Shown piece after piece: positions 44,691 through 53,967 of a stretch of 64,000 nt of DNA. The stretch's first letter is position 1; every line of letters begins with the position of its first letter. Position numbers and translations under genes: made by a program. This DNA is from Streptomyces sp. SCUT-3 (GTDB lineage Bacteria > Actinomycetota > Actinomycetes > Streptomycetales > Streptomycetaceae), in assembly GCF_014083985.1 (NCBI RefSeq), contig NZ_CP046907.1, positions 1,062,501 to 1,126,500 of the forward strand, given 5' to 3'. Under the pieces are notes generated by a model, which searched no databases, was not told the DNA's origin, and saw only the letters and a program-made list of their open reading frames with translations.

Positions 44691-45824
44691 GTGGAACTCG
44701 GTTTTCTCAGCCCCCTCTTCCAGCAGCCCGGACCCTGGGCCTCGGTGTACCTGCCCCCCGCCACCGCGACGGAGGACGCGGTCAAGCAGCACGAGCTCAC
44801 CGTACGGTCCGTCTGCGACGACCTGGCCGCGCGGGGCGCGGACCGGGACACCTGCGAGGCCCTGCGCCAACGGCTCGCCGGCGCCCGGGCCGACCGGGCA
44901 CCGGGGGTGGCGGCCTTCGCCGCCGGAGGCCGGGTGGTGCTGGACCTGCCGCTCCCCACGGCGCCCGGACGGCCATCGGCCCACTGGGCCGCCCTGCCCC
45001 ACACCTCGCCCCTGCTGGAGCTGATGGACGACACCCCGCCCTGCCTGATCGCGCTGGTGGACCGCACCGGTGCCGACTTCCGGCTGGACGCGGGAACCGG
45101 CAGCCGGCCGGCCGGCAGCGTCGAGGGAGAGGACTGGCCGGTGCACCGCACCGCGTCCGCCTCCTGGTCCGAGCGCCACTTCCAGAACTCGGTCGAGAAC
45201 ACCTGGGAACAGAACGCCACCGGAATCGCCCGGGCCCTGCACGAGGCCTTCACCGACAGCGGGGCCGGGGCCGTCGTACTCGCCGGCGACCCGCGCGAGA
45301 GGCGCGAGGTGTACGACAAACTCCCGGAGGAGGTGCGCGCGGTCACGGTGGAGACCGAGCACGGCGGGCGCGCCCCCGGCTCCGGCACGCCCCGGCTGGA
45401 CGAGGAGGTCGAGCGGACCCGCCACCGGCTGCGCGGCCGGCGGACCGAGGAGATCCTCGACCGCTACCGGACGGGCCTGGGACTCCACGGCGAGCGGGCG
45501 GCCGCGGTGTCCGGGGTCCCGGCACTGGTGGAGGCCGCGCAGAGCCACCGCATCGCGGCCCTGCTGATCAGCCCGCACGGGTCCGACCTGGAGCGGGAGG
45601 TGTGGGTGGGCCCCGACCCGGACCAGCTGTCGACCCGCCGCAGCGACCTGCAGTACCTGGGCGAGACCTCGCCCAGCCCCGCCCCGGCCGGTGACGCGCT
45701 GCTGCGCTCGGCCGCGGTGACCGGCGCCGAGGTCCTGACCGTGCCGGAGGTGCGGGAGGCGCCGGAGGGCGGCCTCGGCGCGCTGCTGCGCGGCACGGCC
45801 CCGGTCTCCGCGCAGGCCCGTTGA
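44691..45824 (+). CDS. Bacterial archaeo-eukaryotic release-factor-like protein (baeRF2/Rv2629-like)
   Basis: A 377-residue protein resembling the actinobacterial Rv2629-type family, which shares the eRF1/Vms1 fold: QQPGPWASVYLPP at the N-terminus, CLIALVDRTGADFRLD, WEQNATGIARALHEAF, AVVLAGDPRERREVYDKLPEEV and IAALLISPHGSDLEREVWVG. A role in ribosome stress or rescue is proposed for such proteins but not proven. The GTG start at 44691 has a GGAGGG site, and a DUF2795 gene follows 84 bp downstream, perhaps in one transcript. Confidence 0.75.
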   Translation: MELGFLSPLFQQPGPWASVYLPPATATEDAVKQHELTVRSVCDDLAARGADRDTCEALRQRLAGARADRAPGVAAFAAGGRVVLDLPLPTAPGRPSAHWAALPHTSPLLELMDDTPPCLIALVDRTGADFRLDAGTGSRPAGSVEGEDWPVHRTASASWSERHFQNSVENTWEQNATGIARALHEAFTDSGAGAVVLAGDPRERREVYDKLPEEVRAVTVETEHGGRAPGSGTPRLDEEVERTRHRLRGRRTEEILDRYRTGLGLHGERAAAVSGVPALVEAAQSHRIAALLISPHGSDLEREVWVGPDPDQLSTRRSDLQYLGETSPSPAPAGDALLRSAAVTGAEVLTVPEVREAPEGGLGALLRGTAPVSAQAR

Positions 45825-45908
45825 CGGCCCGCCGGGGACGACCGCAGGACAGGGCCCGCGGGACCGGCAGGGCCGGCGGGGCGGGCAGACGAGGAAGGAC
45901 CGAAGGCC

Positions 45909-46280
45909 ATGCAACGAGGCAGTGACCGTCTGAGCGTCCACCGCGACGACGAGATGAAGCACGAACTGAAGGGGCTGCTGCAGTCCGGGCACCCGACCCG
46001 CGTCGAGGAGTGGAACGACCCCGAGCCGGCCGCCGACGACGACCCCGACGTGCTGCCGCCCGGGGCCCGCGCCCCCGAGGAGGACGAGCGCCTGCGGCTG
46101 GAACTCGCCCGGCACCTGGCCCGCACCGCGTTCCCCGGCAAGCGCTCCGACATGCTGCGGGTGCTGCGCGAGCGCCACGCCCCGGACCCGCTGGTCGAGC
46201 TGGTCGAACGCGCCCCCGAGGGCCGCACGTACGGCACCGTCCGGGAACTGGTCGACGCCCTCGGCGAGCAGCGCGGGTGA
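45909..46280 (+). CDS. DUF2795 family protein
   Basis: A small acidic protein of 123 residues. After a charged N-terminus (MKHELKGLLQSGHPTRVEEW) it carries the DUF2795-like helical part (LRLELARHLARTAFPGKRSD) and PEGRTYGTVRELVDAL, a segment thought to bind DNA or form a winged helix. Function unknown. The start has GAGGAAGGA upstream. Confidence 0.75.
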   Translation: MQRGSDRLSVHRDDEMKHELKGLLQSGHPTRVEEWNDPEPAADDDPDVLPPGARAPEEDERLRLELARHLARTAFPGKRSDMLRVLRERHAPDPLVELVERAPEGRTYGTVRELVDALGEQRG

Positions 46281-46298
46281 ACCGGGTCCGGAGGCTGC

Positions 46299-46350
46299 CC
46301 CCGGACCGGGAGCAGCCCCGGACCGGGAGCAGCCCCGGACCCGGGAGCAG
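46299..46350. repeat. 17-bp tandem repeat
   Basis: Three copies of CCCCGGACCGGGAGCAG (46299-46315, 46316-46332 and 46333-46350, the last with one extra C), each containing a CCGG...CCGG inverted core. They lie between the DUF2795 and PAP2 genes. Confidence 0.85.
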
Positions 46351-46503
46351 GGGCCGGGGCCGCCCGGACGCGCTGCAGGCGCGGATGCGGGTACGCCCGG
46401 GAGAGGGAATCGCGTGCCCCGTGTCCGGTCCCTGCTCCCCTCAGGGACCGGACATCCCGGGGATTCACGGTGATCCGCCGGAAGCCCGGGTAGTCGTCGG
46501 GTC

Positions 46504-48090
46504 ATGAGCCGTATCACCGACCGGCTGCACGCCGTGGACCGTGCGGTCTTCGACCAGGTGGCCGCGCGCAGCTGGCCCGGCGCCGAACCGGTGCTGCCGC
46601 GCCTGAGCCGCAGCGCCAACCGCGGGATGCTGTGGTTCGGCGTGGCCGCCGGGCTGGCCGTCTTCGGCGGCGCCCGGGGGCGGCGGGCCGCACTGCGCGG
46701 CCTGGGCTCCCTCGCGGCGGCCTCCCTGACCGTCAACACTGTGGGGAAGCGCACCGTGCGGCGCAGACGGCCGCTGCTGGTCGGCGTGCCGCCGTCCCGC
46801 CACCTGCACCGCCAGCCGTTCACCACCTCCTTCCCTTCCGGGCACTCCGCCTCGGCGGCGGCCTTCGCCGCCGGAGTGGCCCTGGAGTCCCGCAGGCTGG
46901 GAACCCTGGTGGCCCCGGCCGCGTGGTCGGTGGCCTTCTCCCGGATCTACACCGGCGTGCACTACCCGGGGGACGTCCTGGCCGGGCTGGCCCTGGGCGT
47001 CGGGGCCGCCCTGGCGGTGCGCGGGCTGGTCCCCTCCCGGGACGGCACCGCCGTCCCCGCCCGGCCGCGCGCCGACGCCCCCGCGCTGCCCGGGGGCGAG
47101 GGGCTGATCGCCGTCCTCAACCCCCTGTCCGGCCCCCCGCCCCTGATCACCGACCCGGCGCACCGGCTGCGCACCGCCCTGCCCAGGGCCGAGGTCGTGG
47201 TGCACGACGAGGACGACGACCTCGTGGAGGTGCTGGAGGACGCGGCCCGGCGGGCCGCGGAACGGGGCGGGGCGCTCGGCGTGCACGGGGGCGACGGCAG
47301 CGTCAACGCCGCCGCGGCGGCGGCCCTGCGCCACGGCGTGCCGCTCGCCGTCTTCTCCGGCGGCACCCGCAACCACTTCGCGGCCGACCTGGGCCTGGAG
47401 ACCGTCGAGGACACCGCGCGTGCGGTGCAGGCCGGCGACGCCGTCGCCGTCGACCTGGCACGCTGGTCCCCCGGCGCGCTGCCGCCACCGGCACCGGGAC
47501 GCGGCGCCCCCGCGGGGGGCGCCGCGGCCGCCGCAGCCACGGGCGGGGGCACCACGTCCGGGGCACCCGGTGGTACCGGGGCGTCCGGGGGGACCGTCTT
47601 CGTCAACACCTTCAGCATCGGCTCGTACCCGGAGCTGGTGCGGGTGCGCGAGCGGTGGTCCAGGCGGGTGGGCAGCCTGCCGGCCGGTGTCCTGGCAGCC
47701 GTGCACGTACTGCGCCACGAGCGGCCGGTGGAGATCCGGATGAACGGTGTGCGGCGCACCGTGTGGCTGGTCTTCGTCGGCAACTCCGCCTACCGCACCG
47801 TCGGGTTCGCCCCCGCGCGGCGCGGCGACCTGGCCGACGGCCTGCTGGACGTGCGGGTCGTGCACGGCGGGCGGTTCGCCAGGACGCGGCTGGTGGCCGC
47901 CGCCCTGACCGGGGCGCTGGGGCACTCCCCCGTGTACTCGGCGGCCCTGCTGCGCCGGGTGCGCATCGGCGGGCTGGCCCCGGGCACCCGGCTCGCCTTC
48001 GACGGGGAGGTGGTCCCCGCGCCCGGCGAACTGGTCGTCGACAAACTCCCCGCCTCCCTGGTGGTCTACCGGCCGGTCGCACGGCGCTGA
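46504..48090 (+). CDS. PAP2 phosphatase-diacylglycerol kinase fusion protein
   Basis: A 528-residue bifunctional membrane protein. The N-terminal PAP2 domain (about 1-185) has the KRTVRRRRP motif, PSGH (111-114) and SRIYTGVHYPGD. The C-terminal part (about 200-528) is a diacylglycerol kinase/sphingosine kinase-like catalytic domain with NPLSG, GVHGGDGSVNAAA (260-272), SGGTRNHFA and VFVGNSAY. The linker at about 325-360 is Gly/Ala-rich. The fusion presumably dephosphorylates and phosphorylates related lipids. The ATG at 46504 is closely preceded by GGGTC only, so the ribosome site is weak. Confidence 0.88.
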   Translation: MSRITDRLHAVDRAVFDQVAARSWPGAEPVLPRLSRSANRGMLWFGVAAGLAVFGGARGRRAALRGLGSLAAASLTVNTVGKRTVRRRRPLLVGVPPSRHLHRQPFTTSFPSGHSASAAAFAAGVALESRRLGTLVAPAAWSVAFSRIYTGVHYPGDVLAGLALGVGAALAVRGLVPSRDGTAVPARPRADAPALPGGEGLIAVLNPLSGPPPLITDPAHRLRTALPRAEVVVHDEDDDLVEVLEDAARRAAERGGALGVHGGDGSVNAAAAAALRHGVPLAVFSGGTRNHFAADLGLETVEDTARAVQAGDAVAVDLARWSPGALPPPAPGRGAPAGGAAAAAATGGGTTSGAPGGTGASGGTVFVNTFSIGSYPELVRVRERWSRRVGSLPAGVLAAVHVLRHERPVEIRMNGVRRTVWLVFVGNSAYRTVGFAPARRGDLADGLLDVRVVHGGRFARTRLVAAALTGALGHSPVYSAALLRRVRIGGLAPGTRLAFDGEVVPAPGELVVDKLPASLVVYRPVARR

Positions 48091-48140
48091 AGCCCCGCCA
48101 GGGCCGGGGGCCGCGTGTCGGGGCCCCGGCCGGAAGCCGC

Positions 48141-48182
48141 GGGCCGGAGGGCGCCGGGAGGGTTCCCGGTGTCCTCCGGCCC
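48141..48182. terminator. Bidirectional hairpin terminator
   Basis: GGGCCGGAGG (48141-48150) pairs with CCTCCGGCCC (48173-48182), and an inner CCGGGA/TCCCGG extends it. It lies between convergent genes. Confidence 0.75.
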
Positions 48183-48200
48183 GGGGCCGTCACGTGCCCG

Positions 48201-48612
48201 TCACGGCCGGTCGGTGATGTGCACCGCGTCCTCCTCGGCGGACAGGCCCCCGGTGTCGCCCTCCTTCGAGTAGGGGATCCGGTCGCGGGGCTGCTCCGGG
48301 CCGCCCTGCGCGGTCAGCAGCCCCGCCCGCGGCTCCTCCGCGCCCGGTCCGCCCTCCGGCTCGTCGACGTCCGGCAGGCGCTCGCCGTCCACGTCGACGT
48401 CCGGCTCCTCCTGGGCCAGCCGGTCGTCGAGGCTCTCGCCCTCGCGCAGTTCGTTCGCCGTGGGACGCGCCTGCGTGACGGCGGTCGGGGTCGCCGGGGA
48501 CCGGCTCCTGCTGCGGGTCCTCGGCACGCTGCTGCCGCGGGGTGTCGTCCTGGAGGTCGGGGATGCCCTCCGACTCGGGGTCGCGGCCCGGGTCGTGCGG
48601 TGCGGTGGTCAT
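48201..48612 (-). pseudogene. DUF5709-type protein gene with a +1 frameshift
   Basis: The ATG at 48612 opens with SEGIPDLQDDTPRQQRAEDP and QEPVPGD, the typical start of the family. The continuation TANELREGESLDDRLAQEEP and SAEEDAVHITDRP lies in the next frame, ending at 48201. The two frames meet near 48485-48500, at a CCCC/GGGG run, so an extra base is likely. Without the shift the protein would be about 136 residues, acidic and hydrophilic. Function unknown. It may be a real lesion or a homopolymer error. Confidence 0.7.
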
Positions 48613-48844
48613 GGCGGGAACCTCCTTGCGGGATCTTCCGGGTCGGCTTCCCGGGGCACGCCGGATCACACGCATGCCGGACGCGTGACCGGGCCCGCGG
48701 CGGGCAGGCGACGCACCGTCGCAGGGGCTCGCCGGACCGCCTTCCCGGGGAGGTTCCCGGCAACCCCGGTAGGATGGACCGGCCTTCGAGGGAGGCAGGC
48801 CTTCCCGCCCCCGGCAACGACGCCTCCAGGAGGGCCACGCGTAC

Positions 48845-50260
48845 ATGACCGTCACCGAGCAGGCCCTGGTACCCGCGGACGAGGAGCAGCGCCTGGCGGC
48901 CGTGCGCCGCTACGCCATACTCGACACCCCGCCGGACGGCGCCTTCGACCGGGTGACCGCGCTGGCCGCCCGCCTGTTCGGCACCCCGATCGCCACCGTG
49001 ACGATCGTGGACGAGAACCGCATCTGGTTCAAGGCGAAGAAGGGACTGCCGGACGGCGTCGAGCAGACCGGCCGCGTCCCCGGGCTGTGCGCCTCGGCGA
49101 TCCTCCACGACACCCTGTACGTCGTCGCCGACGCGCTGCGCGACCCGCGCACCGCCGCCAACCCCCTGGTCCACGGCGAACCGGGGGTGCGCTTCTACGC
49201 GGCCGCCCCGATCACCACCCGCGACGGCCACCGCCTGGGCACCGTCAACATCCTCGACACCCGCCCCCGCAGCTTCGAGGAGGCGGACCTGGCCGCGCTC
49301 GGCGACCTCGCCGCGATCGTGATGGACGAGCTGGAGATGCGGCGGTCGGCGATGCGCACCGTGGCGCTGGAGCGGGAACTGCGGGCCAGGGTGGAGGCGG
49401 AGCGGACGCGCCTGGCACGCCTGGCCAACACCCTGCAACGCACCCTCCTCCCGCCCGCCCTGCCCGAGGTGCCCGGCCTGGAGGTCGCCGCGCACTACCG
49501 GATCGCCTCCGCCGACCGGGTCGGCGGCGACTTCTACGACCTGTTCCCACTGGCCGACGGCCGCTGGGCGTTCTTCGTCGGGGACGTGTGCGGCAAGGGC
49601 TCCCGGGCCGCGGCGCTGACCTCGCTGACCCGCTACACCCTGCGGGCGGCCGCCACCTACGACCCGGACCCGCTCGAGGTCCTCAAGAACCTCAACACCG
49701 TGCTCCAGCACGAGTACCAGGACGGTGACGCCCGCTACTGCACCGCCCTGTTCGGCCTGCTGTCCGGCTGCGGCGGCCCGGAGGGGGTGGAGGTCACCCT
49801 GGCCGGCGGCGGCCACCCCCCGGCCTACGCGATCCGCGGCGACGGCACGGTCGAGTCGGTCCACCCGGCCGGCGGCCAGCTGATCGGCCTGCTGCCCGAC
49901 GCCCGGTTCGCCGTGACCCGGCTCCGGCTGTCCCCCGGCGACACCCTTCTGCTGTACACCGACGGCCTGAGCGAGGCCCGCACCCCCGACGGCGCGATGC
50001 TCGGCGAGGGCCACCTCCCCGACCTGCTGTCCGGGCTGGCCGGGGCGAGCGCCCCCGCCGTCGTGGCCTCCCTGCGGGACCTGCTCGCACAGACCGTGCA
50101 GAGCCAGTCCGACGACACGGCGCTGCTGGTCCTGGCCGTGCCCGCGGCGGGCGCCGCAACGACGACCACCGCGACGGCCGCCGCAGCGGCCGGCAGGAGT
50201 TCCGCGACCGACAGGAGTCCCGCGGCCGACAGGAGTCCCGATGAACCGAGCCCTTCCTGA
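48845..50260 (+). CDS. GAF-SpoIIE PP2C-type Ser phosphatase (RsbU-like)
   Basis: A 471-residue protein: GAF sensor domain (about 25-165), a short coiled linker (ALERELRARVEAERTRLARL, about 178-198), then a PP2C/SpoIIE domain (about 200-430). Metal-binding Asp residues are in RVGGDFYDLF, VGDVCGKGS and the C-terminal SDDTALLVL. Such phosphatases dephosphorylate anti-anti-sigma proteins. The last 40 residues are Ala/Thr/Ser repeats. The gene overlaps the STAS gene at 50241 by 20 bp, so phosphatase and likely substrate are encoded together. A TAGGAT hexamer at 48770-48775 is a possible -10. Confidence 0.92.
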   Translation: MTVTEQALVPADEEQRLAAVRRYAILDTPPDGAFDRVTALAARLFGTPIATVTIVDENRIWFKAKKGLPDGVEQTGRVPGLCASAILHDTLYVVADALRDPRTAANPLVHGEPGVRFYAAAPITTRDGHRLGTVNILDTRPRSFEEADLAALGDLAAIVMDELEMRRSAMRTVALERELRARVEAERTRLARLANTLQRTLLPPALPEVPGLEVAAHYRIASADRVGGDFYDLFPLADGRWAFFVGDVCGKGSRAAALTSLTRYTLRAAATYDPDPLEVLKNLNTVLQHEYQDGDARYCTALFGLLSGCGGPEGVEVTLAGGGHPPAYAIRGDGTVESVHPAGGQLIGLLPDARFAVTRLRLSPGDTLLLYTDGLSEARTPDGAMLGEGHLPDLLSGLAGASAPAVVASLRDLLAQTVQSQSDDTALLVLAVPAAGAATTTTATAAAAAGRSSATDRSPAADRSPDEPSPS

Positions 50261-50606
50261 ACTGACCGTCGCCGTGCACCGGGAGCGGGGGAACGCTGTC
50301 CGGGTGACCGTGGCGGGCGACCTGGACTACAACACCGCCCCCGAACTCCGCCGGGCACTGGACGACGTCCCCTTCACCCCGGGGGTGCACGTGGTGCTCG
50401 ACCTGTCGGCCCTGACCTTCTGCGACTCCAGCGGCATCACCGTCCTGGTCGCCGCCCACCGGCTGGCGACGGACGCGGGGGGATCGGTCTCCCTGGCCGC
50501 CGTTCCCCCGGCGGTCGCGCGGATCTTCGGCATCACCGGGCTGGACCAGGTCTTCACCCTCCACCCCACCGTCGAGGACGCCCTGTCCGCCGACCGGGAG
50601 CGCTGA
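50241..50606 (+). CDS. STAS-domain anti-anti-sigma factor
   Basis: A 121-residue single STAS domain (RsbV/SpoIIAA type). The phosphorylation loop FCDSSGITVL contains S63 and S64 after D62; the Ser in DSSG is the usual target of RsbW-like kinases. The upstream overlapping phosphatase would reactivate it. No RsbW kinase is intact next to it; the nearest RsbW-like gene in this window, at 6118-7446, is a pseudogene. Confidence 0.92.
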   Translation: MNRALPELTVAVHRERGNAVRVTVAGDLDYNTAPELRRALDDVPFTPGVHVVLDLSALTFCDSSGITVLVAAHRLATDAGGSVSLAAVPPAVARIFGITGLDQVFTLHPTVEDALSADRER

Positions 50607-50738
50607 CGGCCGCCTGCGGCGGGGGCCTCCGCCGGGTCAGGGCGGGCGGGGCAGGGCCCGGCGGGACGGGTCCGCCGGGTCGGGGCCGCCGGGGTGATTC
50701 CGCGCAGGGAACGCCCCCTCCCGCAAGATCACATGAGA

Positions 50739-50757
50739 TAAGGTAAGCCTTACTTCA
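50739..50757. promoter_or_regulatory. Iron box (IdeR/DmdR-type operator)
   Basis: TAAGGTAAGCCTTACTTCA matches 17 of 19 positions of the actinobacterial consensus TWAGGTWAGSCTWACCTWA. It lies 23 bp upstream of the siderophore esterase start, so iron should repress that gene. Confidence 0.85.
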
Positions 50758-50779
50758 CCCATGGTGCGACGGAGGTCCC

Positions 50780-52195
50780 ATGAGCACGGCGTCCCGGGCC
50801 CGCCCCCTCCCGGCTGCCCCGCGGAACACCCCCGCGCACCCGCCCCGCGTCCCCCGCCCCGCGCCGGTGGGGACCGCCCTGCCCCCGGAGGCGGTGACCG
50901 CCCTGCGCGGAGCGCCGCCCGCCTCGGTGGAGGCCTTCTGGGAACGCGTCCGGAACGAGGGCACCCCGCTGGTCCGCCCCCTGGCCCGCGGCGGCGGAAA
51001 CGGCAGCGGTGACGGCAGTGCCGGCAGCAGTGGTGGCGCCGGCGGTGACGGTGACGAGTACGCGGTCACCTTCCTGTGGCGGGGGACCCCGGACACCCGC
51101 GCGGTCCTGGTCGTGCCCAACAAGGTCCTCGACCCCCGCGACCCGGCGCGCAACCTGATGGAACGGGTGCCCGGCACCGACGTGTGGCACCTGACGCTGC
51201 GGATGCGCGGCGACTGGAGCGCCACCTACTCGCTGTGCGTGGACGAGGGCGACGGGCCGCCCGGCCCCACCTCCCCCGGCCCCACCTCCCCCGGGCCCGC
51301 CCACTGGCAGTGGCTGCGGGGGCGGGGACGGCCCGACCCGATGAACCGGCTGCCCCGGATGCCCCCCCGTTGGGGCGGCGGCGAACTGTCCGTGGTGCGC
51401 CTCCCCCACGCCCCGGCGCAGGAGGAGTGGGAGCCCCGGCCCGGCGCCCCGGCCGGCACCGTCACCGAGCACCTCGTGCGCAGCGAGCATCTGGGCAACG
51501 AGCGGCGCGTGTGGCTCTACACCCCGCCCGGCCTTTCCCGGCGGGAGGCGCAGGACACCGCGCCCCTGCCCCTGCTGGTGCTCCTGGACGGCGAGATGTG
51601 GGAGCCGGCGCTGCGGGTCTCGGCCCTGCTGGACAACCTCGTCGCGGACGGCCGCATCCCCCCGGTGGCCGCGGTGCTCCCGGAATCGGTCGACAACGGC
51701 CTGCGGTGGCGGGAACTGGCCTGCGACGAGAGGTTCGCGGCCTTCCTGACCGACGAACTCCTGCCCTGGGCGGGCGAGTCGGTGCCGATCACCGACGACC
51801 CGGCCCGCACCGTGGTGGCCGGGCAGAGCCTGGGCGGCCTCACCGCCGCGTTCGCCGCGCTGCGCGCCCCGCACCGGTTCGGCAACGTCCTCTCCCAGTC
51901 GGGGTCGTTCTGGTGGCCCACCGGCACCCCGGACGACACGGACGGCACGGGCGCCGAGTGGCTGACCGCCCGCGTCCGGGAGGGGGAGGCCGGGGACCTG
52001 CCGGTGCGCTTCGACCTGTCGGCCGGGCTGCAGGAGTGGGTCCTGCTGCCCGCCCACCGACGGCTGCGCGCAGCACTGGAGGCGCGCGGCTGCGAGGTCT
52101 CCTACGAGGAGTTCAACGGCGGCCACGACTACCTGTGCTGGCGCGCCCGCCTGACCGAGGGCCTGGTTCGCCTGCTGGGCCGCCCGCAACCCTGA
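50780..52195 (+). CDS. Siderophore (enterochelin-type) esterase
   Basis: A 471-residue alpha/beta hydrolase of the Fes/IroD type. An N-terminal early-set domain (about 100-250, AVTFLWRGTPDTRAVLVVPNK; NRLPRMPP) precedes the catalytic domain. The nucleophile is S350 in GQSLGG and the His is in FNGGHDYLCW. No signal peptide is seen, so it acts in the cytosol, opening ferric siderophores to release iron. A GGAGG site lies 4-5 nt upstream of the ATG, and the iron box precedes it. It encodes a PGPTSPGPTSPG duplication near residue 160 and a Gly/Ser-rich insert near 75-93. Confidence 0.9.
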   Translation: MSTASRARPLPAAPRNTPAHPPRVPRPAPVGTALPPEAVTALRGAPPASVEAFWERVRNEGTPLVRPLARGGGNGSGDGSAGSSGGAGGDGDEYAVTFLWRGTPDTRAVLVVPNKVLDPRDPARNLMERVPGTDVWHLTLRMRGDWSATYSLCVDEGDGPPGPTSPGPTSPGPAHWQWLRGRGRPDPMNRLPRMPPRWGGGELSVVRLPHAPAQEEWEPRPGAPAGTVTEHLVRSEHLGNERRVWLYTPPGLSRREAQDTAPLPLLVLLDGEMWEPALRVSALLDNLVADGRIPPVAAVLPESVDNGLRWRELACDERFAAFLTDELLPWAGESVPITDDPARTVVAGQSLGGLTAAFAALRAPHRFGNVLSQSGSFWWPTGTPDDTDGTGAEWLTARVREGEAGDLPVRFDLSAGLQEWVLLPAHRRLRAALEARGCEVSYEEFNGGHDYLCWRARLTEGLVRLLGRPQP

Positions 52196-52453
52196 CCCGC
52201 CACGCCGCCCGTGACCCTGGGACGCCCACGGTCCCGTGGCGCCCACGGTTCTGGAGCGCCCACGACTCAGGGCCACCCACCGCCCAGGGGTGCCCGCAGT
52301 TCCGGAGCGCCCCGGCACGATGCGTCCCCGGCGCGCCTCGGGGGCCGACGGCCCGTTCGCGGGGCACCCCCTTATGCCGCCTCCAGGTGCGCAGGGGCGG
52401 AAGGAGCGCCATAGCTTTGACCTACTGTGCCCGTTTCGTAACAGGAGGTCGCC

Positions 52454-53122
52454 GTGGGACTCTTCCGGAGCCCGTCGCCGTTGCTCGCCGCCGCTGTCCT
52501 CAGCAGCTCCGCCGGACTCGTCCTCGCCGCGGCCGCCCCGGCCGGGACGGCTCCGCTGGACGCCGCGCAACCGGCCCCGACTGCACCGGCGGCCCCGGCT
52601 GCACCGGCGCCGTCGCCCGGTACCGGCCACATCCACATGCCGATCAGCCGCACCGTCCGCCTCGAGGCGCACCTGAAGGTCGGCGAGGAGGTGGACCTGG
52701 GCAGGCCCGGACGCAGCGTCGGCGACCAGTTCGTCTTCAGCGGCGACCTGCGGCCGGTGGGCGCGCGGGGCAAGCAGGACGGCCACGCCTCCGGCCGGGT
52801 CGGCGGCCACTGCGTCATCACCGACACCGCGCTGAACGCGGGCCAGTGCTCGACGACCGCGGTCCTGAGAGAGGGCCAGATCACCGTCCAGGGCGAGCAG
52901 ACCGGAATTCCCACCCCGGCCCCGGTCGTCAACGCGGTCACCGGCGGCACCGGGGAGTTCCGCAACGCGACCGGCCAGGTGACCCAGAAGTTCCTGACCC
53001 CGTCGGTCTGGGAGTTCACCTTCCGGCTGACCCTTCACAACCCCGAGCCCGCTGCCCACCAGATGCCCAAGGGCCCGGTGGACGCCGGTTTCGGCTCCCG
53101 GACGGCCCCGCCCACCCGCTGA
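52454..53122 (+). CDS. Secreted allene oxide cyclase/dirigent-like barrel protein
   Basis: A 222-residue protein. It has a signal peptide (LLAAAVLSSSAGLVLAAAAPAG) and an Ala/Pro-rich spacer (about 35-58). A beta-barrel-like domain follows, resembling the allene oxide cyclase-barrel family: GDQFVFSGDLRP, GGHCVITDTALNAGQCSTTAVL, AVTGGTGEFRNATGQV and FTFRLTL. The role in Streptomyces is unknown; plant relatives cyclise or steer radical coupling. The GTG start at 52454 has an AGGAGG site. A TTTGAC hexamer is at 52416, but no good -10 is seen. Confidence 0.75.
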   Translation: MGLFRSPSPLLAAAVLSSSAGLVLAAAAPAGTAPLDAAQPAPTAPAAPAAPAPSPGTGHIHMPISRTVRLEAHLKVGEEVDLGRPGRSVGDQFVFSGDLRPVGARGKQDGHASGRVGGHCVITDTALNAGQCSTTAVLREGQITVQGEQTGIPTPAPVVNAVTGGTGEFRNATGQVTQKFLTPSVWEFTFRLTLHNPEPAAHQMPKGPVDAGFGSRTAPPTR

Positions 53123-53132
53123 CGGGCCGCCT

Positions 53133-53215
53133 CAGTACGCCACGCCGACCGTCTTCCCGGCCGCCGGGTCGTCCAGCACCACGAGCAGGGCGTGGGACAG
53201 GGCCGTCCGGGCTCC
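53133..53215 (-). pseudogene. Possible 3' remnant of a lost gene
   Basis: The minus strand reads ALSHALLVVLDDPAAGKTVG and ends at VAY plus a TGA (53133-53135). It has coding-like composition, but no start and no recognisable body upstream. Family unknown. Confidence 0.3.
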
Positions 53216-53293
53216 GCGAGGCGTATCGGGAGCGGGCCCGTGGGCAGCCTGCGGGACGCGTTCCGCGCCGGACATGCTCCCGGGCTCCCGGAG

Positions 53294-53875
53294 TCAGTCG
53301 CCGTAGGGCACCTTGGCGCGCGCGTCACGCAGCGCGTTCCCCCACCAGGCCAGCTGGTCGAGCAGTGTCTTCGCGGCCACCGCGCCGGACTCGTTCTTCA
53401 TCTGCCCGTCCTCGTCGAACTGCTCCCATGCCGTGTGGAGACTGACCACCTCGCGCACCGTCACGGTGTGCAGCTCGGCGAAGACGGGGCGGAGGTGCTC
53501 GACCGCGCGCAGCCCGCCGGACAGTCCGCCGTAGGACACGAACCCCACCGGCTTCGCCTGCCACTGGGCGTAGTGCCAGTCGATCAGGGTTTTCAGCGAC
53601 GCCGGATAGCTGTGGTTGTACTCGGGCGTCACCACGACGAAGGCGTCGGCCTCGTCGAGGCGCGGAGTCACCGCGGACAGGATCTCCTGCGCCTCCTCCG
53701 AGGGCGTGGCGGACAGCACCGGCGGCAGAGGGTGATCGGCCAGGTCCATCACGTCGACGACCATGTCGGCACGCTCCTTCGCGAGACCGGCGAACCAGGT
53801 GCCGACGGTCGGGCCGAGACGGCCTTCACGGATACTGCTGACGATCACCGCGAGGCGGAGTGGGGAACCAGACAT
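53294..53875 (-). CDS. NAD(P)H-dependent FMN reductase
   Basis: A 193-residue flavodoxin-fold protein. The FMN phosphate loop is VIVSSIREGRLG (about 9-20), the PEYNHSYPASLK motif is near 90-101, and SYGGLSGG follows. Such enzymes supply reduced FMN to two-component monooxygenases or reduce quinones. It is divergent from an SoxR gene (296 bp apart), so it is probably an SoxR target. The nearby polyketide cluster contains a flavin-dependent monooxygenase (56373) that needs a reduced flavin source. The ATG at 53875 has AAGGAA upstream. Confidence 0.9.
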   Translation of the reverse strand: MSGSPLRLAVIVSSIREGRLGPTVGTWFAGLAKERADMVVDVMDLADHPLPPVLSATPSEEAQEILSAVTPRLDEADAFVVVTPEYNHSYPASLKTLIDWHYAQWQAKPVGFVSYGGLSGGLRAVEHLRPVFAELHTVTVREVVSLHTAWEQFDEDGQMKNESGAVAAKTLLDQLAWWGNALRDARAKVPYGD

Positions 53876-53967
53876 CACATGTTCCTTGGTGTGGAGGACA
53901 ACTGGGTGCTGCAGGGCCGTACAGCGGAGTTGTGCTTGCGTCCGAGCCCGTGCCCGAACTCTCCACC

